From a bacterium (GTDB lineage: Bacteria > Cyanobacteriota > Vampirovibrionia > Gastranaerophilales > Gastranaerophilaceae): a DNA stretch of 64,000 nucleotides. The stretch covers positions 62,001 through 126,000 of the forward strand of contig JAGAJM010000027.1 of assembly GCA_017626055.1 (NCBI GenBank), given 5' to 3'. The notes under the pieces are model-generated. The model searched no databases. It was not told the origin of the DNA and saw only the letters and a list, made by a program, of their open reading frames with translations. The position numbers and the translations under genes were made by a program. Every line of letters begins with the position of its first letter. Within the stretch, counting starts at the first letter, position 1. Shown here piece by piece: positions 61,287 through 64,000 of this stretch.

Positions 61287-61784
61287 ATGAAGGGAACAGC
61301 ATTTAAATTCGGAGATGACATTTCAACAGACCATATTGCACCTGGTAGATTATACCATTTGCGCTCAAACCTACCAGAATTCGCAAAACACGTACTAGAA
61401 GATGCAGACGAAACCTTTGCTTCTAGAATGAAAAAAGGAGATTTTGTAGTTGCAGGTTCAAACTTTGGTTTGGGATCATCCAGAGAACATGCTCCTTTAA
61501 TTATGAAAATAGCGGGTGTTGGTGCAGTTTTAGCAAAATCATTTGCAAGAATTTTTTATAGAAACGCTATCAACATCGGGCTTTTGGCTATCGAATGTGA
61601 CACAGATTCAATTGACGAAGGCGATGAACTAGAACTTGACATTGAAAAAGGGGTTATTACAAACCTAACAAATGGTTCTATCATCCAAATTGAACCACTT
61701 CCACCAGTTATGATTAAATTGCTAGAAGATGGTGGACTTGTTGAGCACATCAAAAAGAATGGTGATTTTAAACTAACTGACTAA
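61287..61784 (+). CDS. leuD: 3-isopropylmalate dehydratase, small subunit
   Basis: Together with LeuC isomerises isopropylmalate in leucine synthesis. 165 residues, the typical archaeal/bacterial short form. The swivel-domain marks GDDISTDHIAPGRL (about 8-21) and GSNFGLGSSREHAPLIMK (about 52-69) are intact. leuC is not next to it and is not in the window. The HACN-like (homoaconitase-type) alternative cannot be excluded. Confidence 0.9.
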   Translation: MKGTAFKFGDDISTDHIAPGRLYHLRSNLPEFAKHVLEDADETFASRMKKGDFVVAGSNFGLGSSREHAPLIMKIAGVGAVLAKSFARIFYRNAINIGLLAIECDTDSIDEGDELELDIEKGVITNLTNGSIIQIEPLPPVMIKLLEDGGLVEHIKKNGDFKLTD

Positions 61785-61882
61785 TAGTAAGAACACTATT
61801 TTAGCCATAAAATCTTAATATATTGAGAAAAATTCAGAAATATTATATTCTTAAAAAGTAAATTCAGATAAGGGGAGAAACA

Positions 61883-63175
61883 ATGAATATACAAGAACGC
61901 ATGGATAGTATCAATGGCGTAATAAAAAATATCGCAGAATTTATCCAAACACACGAAGACATAAAAACAGATTTTAACGAATATCTTAGAACTATTGGTG
62001 CAACCACAAAAACTGGTATTCCTTTACAAACTGCGTGCTTTAGCTATATTCTTGAACGAAACCTCGGAGAAGACTTAAAAAGTATTCCTCAGCTTTATCT
62101 TGAAAATACAAAAGGTCTTGATAAAGACACAAAGAATGTGGTAGAAGCAATTGACGAATCAATCTCTTCCGTTTTTGAAATCAAAAAAGTCACAAAGACA
62201 GGCTTTGAACTTTATAATATCGTCAACGAACGCAAATATATGATTGTTTCTCTAATGAAAATGACTGCATTTAGAGGTTTAGGTTCTGGAGATTACATCA
62301 TTGCAAGAATAGTAAATATCAATGGCGATTACTATTTACTTGAAATTTCTGGTGTGCTTCCTGCTACTAAAAAAGATGATGCTTACAGGTTTGCAGTTGC
62401 TAAAATCATCCAAAACCCAGAACTTGTATATCTAGATAACCCAGAAAAACAAAAAGAAGTTGAAGAAGATGTTGCTGAAATTTACGAAAAATTCACAGAA
62501 TTCTTTGGCACAACTGAAATTATCACAACAAACAAATACGCTGATGATATCATTGGAATTTTTAATGACTACGCAGAAGAAGGCACTAAAGCTGAATTCA
62601 AAGAACTTATTGTAGAACCAGAAGAATATAAATTCTTTGATGTAAGCGAATTTAACAACTCATACGATAACTTCTTGGAAAATTCATTAGGTGGTTTTTC
62701 TTCACACAAAGAAACTTATGATGTTGGTATCATTTACGATAAAGAACTGGGCTTATACGCAATTCCGTTCTACGGAACATTTAATAAAATTTTTGAAGTT
62801 AAAGACTATACAACAATCGAAAATTATGATGCGTGTATTAAATACTTCTTACAAAACGATAAATTTTCTGCAAATTTAATCAAAATGGTTGCAGACAAAC
62901 ACAAGAACTTTATGGAAATCGTTAACTCTGTATTGGCTAAAAACTATTCACTTGACGATTTACTAAAAAAATACAAACGTCGATACGTAAACAACAAAAT
63001 TATTTCTTCAACAACTGTATTGTATCGTTCTAATGCGTTTTCAAGTACATTAGGCATCATTGAAGATAACGAAAACAAACCGCAAATCGACACAACACAA
63101 AAAATTGGCAGAAATGATCCTTGTCCTTGCGGAAGCGGTAAAAAATACAAAAAATGTTGTGGAGCTGCCGTTTAA
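61883..63175 (+). CDS. Unknown protein with C-terminal SEC-C zinc motif
   Basis: 430 residues. The last 25 residues are a SEC-C motif ([19 protein letters not shown]), a small zinc-binding module also found at the C-terminus of SecA, where it helps contact SecB and ribosomes. The remaining 400 residues are mostly helical, acidic and without a family I can name. It starts 9 bp upstream of recN, with agggga/gagaaac before its ATG, so the two are probably co-transcribed. Confidence 0.8.
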   Translation: MNIQERMDSINGVIKNIAEFIQTHEDIKTDFNEYLRTIGATTKTGIPLQTACFSYILERNLGEDLKSIPQLYLENTKGLDKDTKNVVEAIDESISSVFEIKKVTKTGFELYNIVNERKYMIVSLMKMTAFRGLGSGDYIIARIVNINGDYYLLEISGVLPATKKDDAYRFAVAKIIQNPELVYLDNPEKQKEVEEDVAEIYEKFTEFFGTTEIITTNKYADDIIGIFNDYAEEGTKAEFKELIVEPEEYKFFDVSEFNNSYDNFLENSLGGFSSHKETYDVGIIYDKELGLYAIPFYGTFNKIFEVKDYTTIENYDACIKYFLQNDKFSANLIKMVADKHKNFMEIVNSVLAKNYSLDDLLKKYKRRYVNNKIISSTTVLYRSNAFSSTLGIIEDNENKPQIDTTQKIGRNDPCPCGSGKKYKKCCGAAV

Positions 63176-63184
63176 GAATTCACT

Positions 63185-64000
63185 ATGATAAAACAAATTA
63201 AGCTAAAAGATTACATACTTATTGATGAACTCTGTGCAAACTTTGATAATCAATTGAACATTATCACAGGGGAAACTGGCGCTGGTAAAAGTATCATCTT
63301 GAATGCAATCGATTTAGTTTTTTCTTCTCGTGTATCAAAAGAAGTTATTAAAACAGGTTGCGATAAAGCAACTATTGAAATAACTCTAGAAAACACAAAG
63401 CACGATTTATCAAGACTATTTGAAGAAAATGGAATTGATAATTGGGGTTCTGAGATTGTAATAACAAAAGAAATCACACAAAATGCGGTTCGTTCAAGAA
63501 TTAATGGCACCTTAGTAAACCAAGAACTACTAAAAAGCCTTAGAACATTATTTGTTGATATTCACTCACAACACCAAACTTATACATTCTTACAACCACA
63601 ATTCCACATAAATTTGCTTGATTCATATGGTAAGGATTATTATGGCAAAACAATTGATGAATACCGACAAAAATTTGCCCACTATCAAGAATTAATAAAA
63701 CAACTTGAAATAGCAAAAAATTCTGCTAACGCAACAGAATCCCAAATAGACTTTTTGAAATTTCAAATCTCTGAAATTGAAGAAGCAAATATACAAGGGG
63801 AAAATGAAGATACAGAATTAGAACAAGAGCTAGAAGTATTAACTAACGCAGAGAAGCTAAAAGAACTCACTGGAGGCTCTTACTGGGCAATAAATGGCGA
63901 TGATGGATCAATATTAGAAGGACTTTCAAAAATTAAAGTTGATATATCAAAAGCCTCTAACTACGACCCAAAACTTGACGACATCAATAGCCAATTCCTT
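63185..64000 (+). CDS. recN: DNA repair protein RecN, 3' end outside window
   Basis: The frame starts at ATG 63185 and is open to the end of the window (272 codons visible). SMC-like ATPase for double-strand break repair: the Walker A motif is GETGAGKSIIL (about 29-39), the following VDIHSQHQTYTFLQPQFHI (near 128-146) is the RecN-specific DxHGQHxxxxLL segment (with Ser for Gly), and the coiled-coil arm begins near residue 160. The C-terminal half is missing here. Confidence 0.93.
   Translation, partial: MIKQIKLKDYILIDELCANFDNQLNIITGETGAGKSIILNAIDLVFSSRVSKEVIKTGCDKATIEITLENTKHDLSRLFEENGIDNWGSEIVITKEITQNAVRSRINGTLVNQELLKSLRTLFVDIHSQHQTYTFLQPQFHINLLDSYGKDYYGKTIDEYRQKFAHYQELIKQLEIAKNSANATESQIDFLKFQISEIEEANIQGENEDTELEQELEVLTNAEKLKELTGGSYWAINGDDGSILEGLSKIKVDISKASNYDPKLDDINSQFL

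Overview
The window is strongly AT-rich, tightly packed bacterial chromosome with about 74 protein genes, two tRNA genes and no ribosomal RNA, phage, insertion sequence or CRISPR array. Gene content points to a non-photosynthetic relative of the cyanobacteria, most likely a gut Gastranaerophilales ('Melainabacteria') genome. Supporting this are a DUF3326 protein and a Tic20-like membrane protein (both typical of cyanobacteria and plastids), an AMIN-domain amidase, a CHASE2 adenylate cyclase, a YidC with a large extra-cytoplasmic insertion, and many unrecognised proteins that carry a short Phe-Gly/Ala type motif near the N-terminus. No photosynthesis gene is present. The assignment is an inference from gene content.

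Layout. 1-4 kb: end of an unknown membrane protein, then leftward trmD, rimM, a zinc-finger/Asn-Gly-Arg-rich protein of unknown role, dtd and thyX. 4.1-7.2 kb: rightward yidC, queA and a lytic transglycosylase. 7.3-8.9 kb: leftward PLP decarboxylase-like gene and a PilZ gene. 9.1-10.3 kb: rightward small secreted protein, a YvlD-like membrane protein and HU. 10.4-19.3 kb: a leftward run ftsI-murE-nagA-ilvD-uppS-rdgB-tolC that mixes wall precursor synthesis with valine/isoleucine synthesis and export. 19.4-24.4 kb: two Amidase_3 hydrolases, DUF3326 and murI. 24.5-28 kb: an accessory island with an orphan LuxR-type HTH, tRNA-Arg, four unfamiliar proteins (one with HELGH, one with a CxxGxxRT phosphatase loop) and a predicted small RNA. 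28.2-35.3 kb: leftward sdaAA/sdaAB, two small membrane proteins, RNase E/G, a fused radical SAM-DUF2344 protein and two unknowns. 35.4-41.8 kb: yajQ, a CHASE2 cyclase, eda, a pfkB-family sugar kinase, csaB and a membrane protein. 41.8-49 kb: tRNA-Leu with a duplicated 3' end, patatin, a HEAT-like protein, a duplicated CxxC protein, trxB and pgi. 49-58 kb: two proteins of a surface/axial-like type, a Cys-rich small protein, wecB, glutaredoxin, rpsG/rpsL with a structured leader, a Tic20-like protein and a TPR protein. 58-64 kb: an AI-2E-family permease, a second radical SAM protein, a histidine phosphatase variant, leuD, a SEC-C protein and the start of recN.

Most conserved genes fit a heterotrophic bacterium with a peptidoglycan wall: wall synthesis and turnover (murE, ftsI, uppS, murI, two amidases, lytic transglycosylase, wecB, csaB), translation and tRNA maintenance (trmD, rimM, queA, dtd, rpsL, rpsG), and sugar/amino-acid metabolism (pgi, eda, sugar kinase, sdaAA/AB, ilvD, leuD). 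Signalling proteins (PilZ, YajQ, cyclase, LuxR-type HTH) are scattered.

The strongest candidates for something undescribed are: a small-RNA gene at about 28.08-28.17 kb with a near-consensus promoter and terminator; an N-terminal Phe-Gly/Ala motif shared by otherwise unrelated accessory proteins; a Cys/Ser/Gly-tailed small protein at 51.6 kb; a leader with mutually exclusive hairpins ahead of rpsL; and a CTTTATATA promoter-like box ahead of four unfamiliar genes. Start codons were moved where a better ribosome binding site or start codon was visible.
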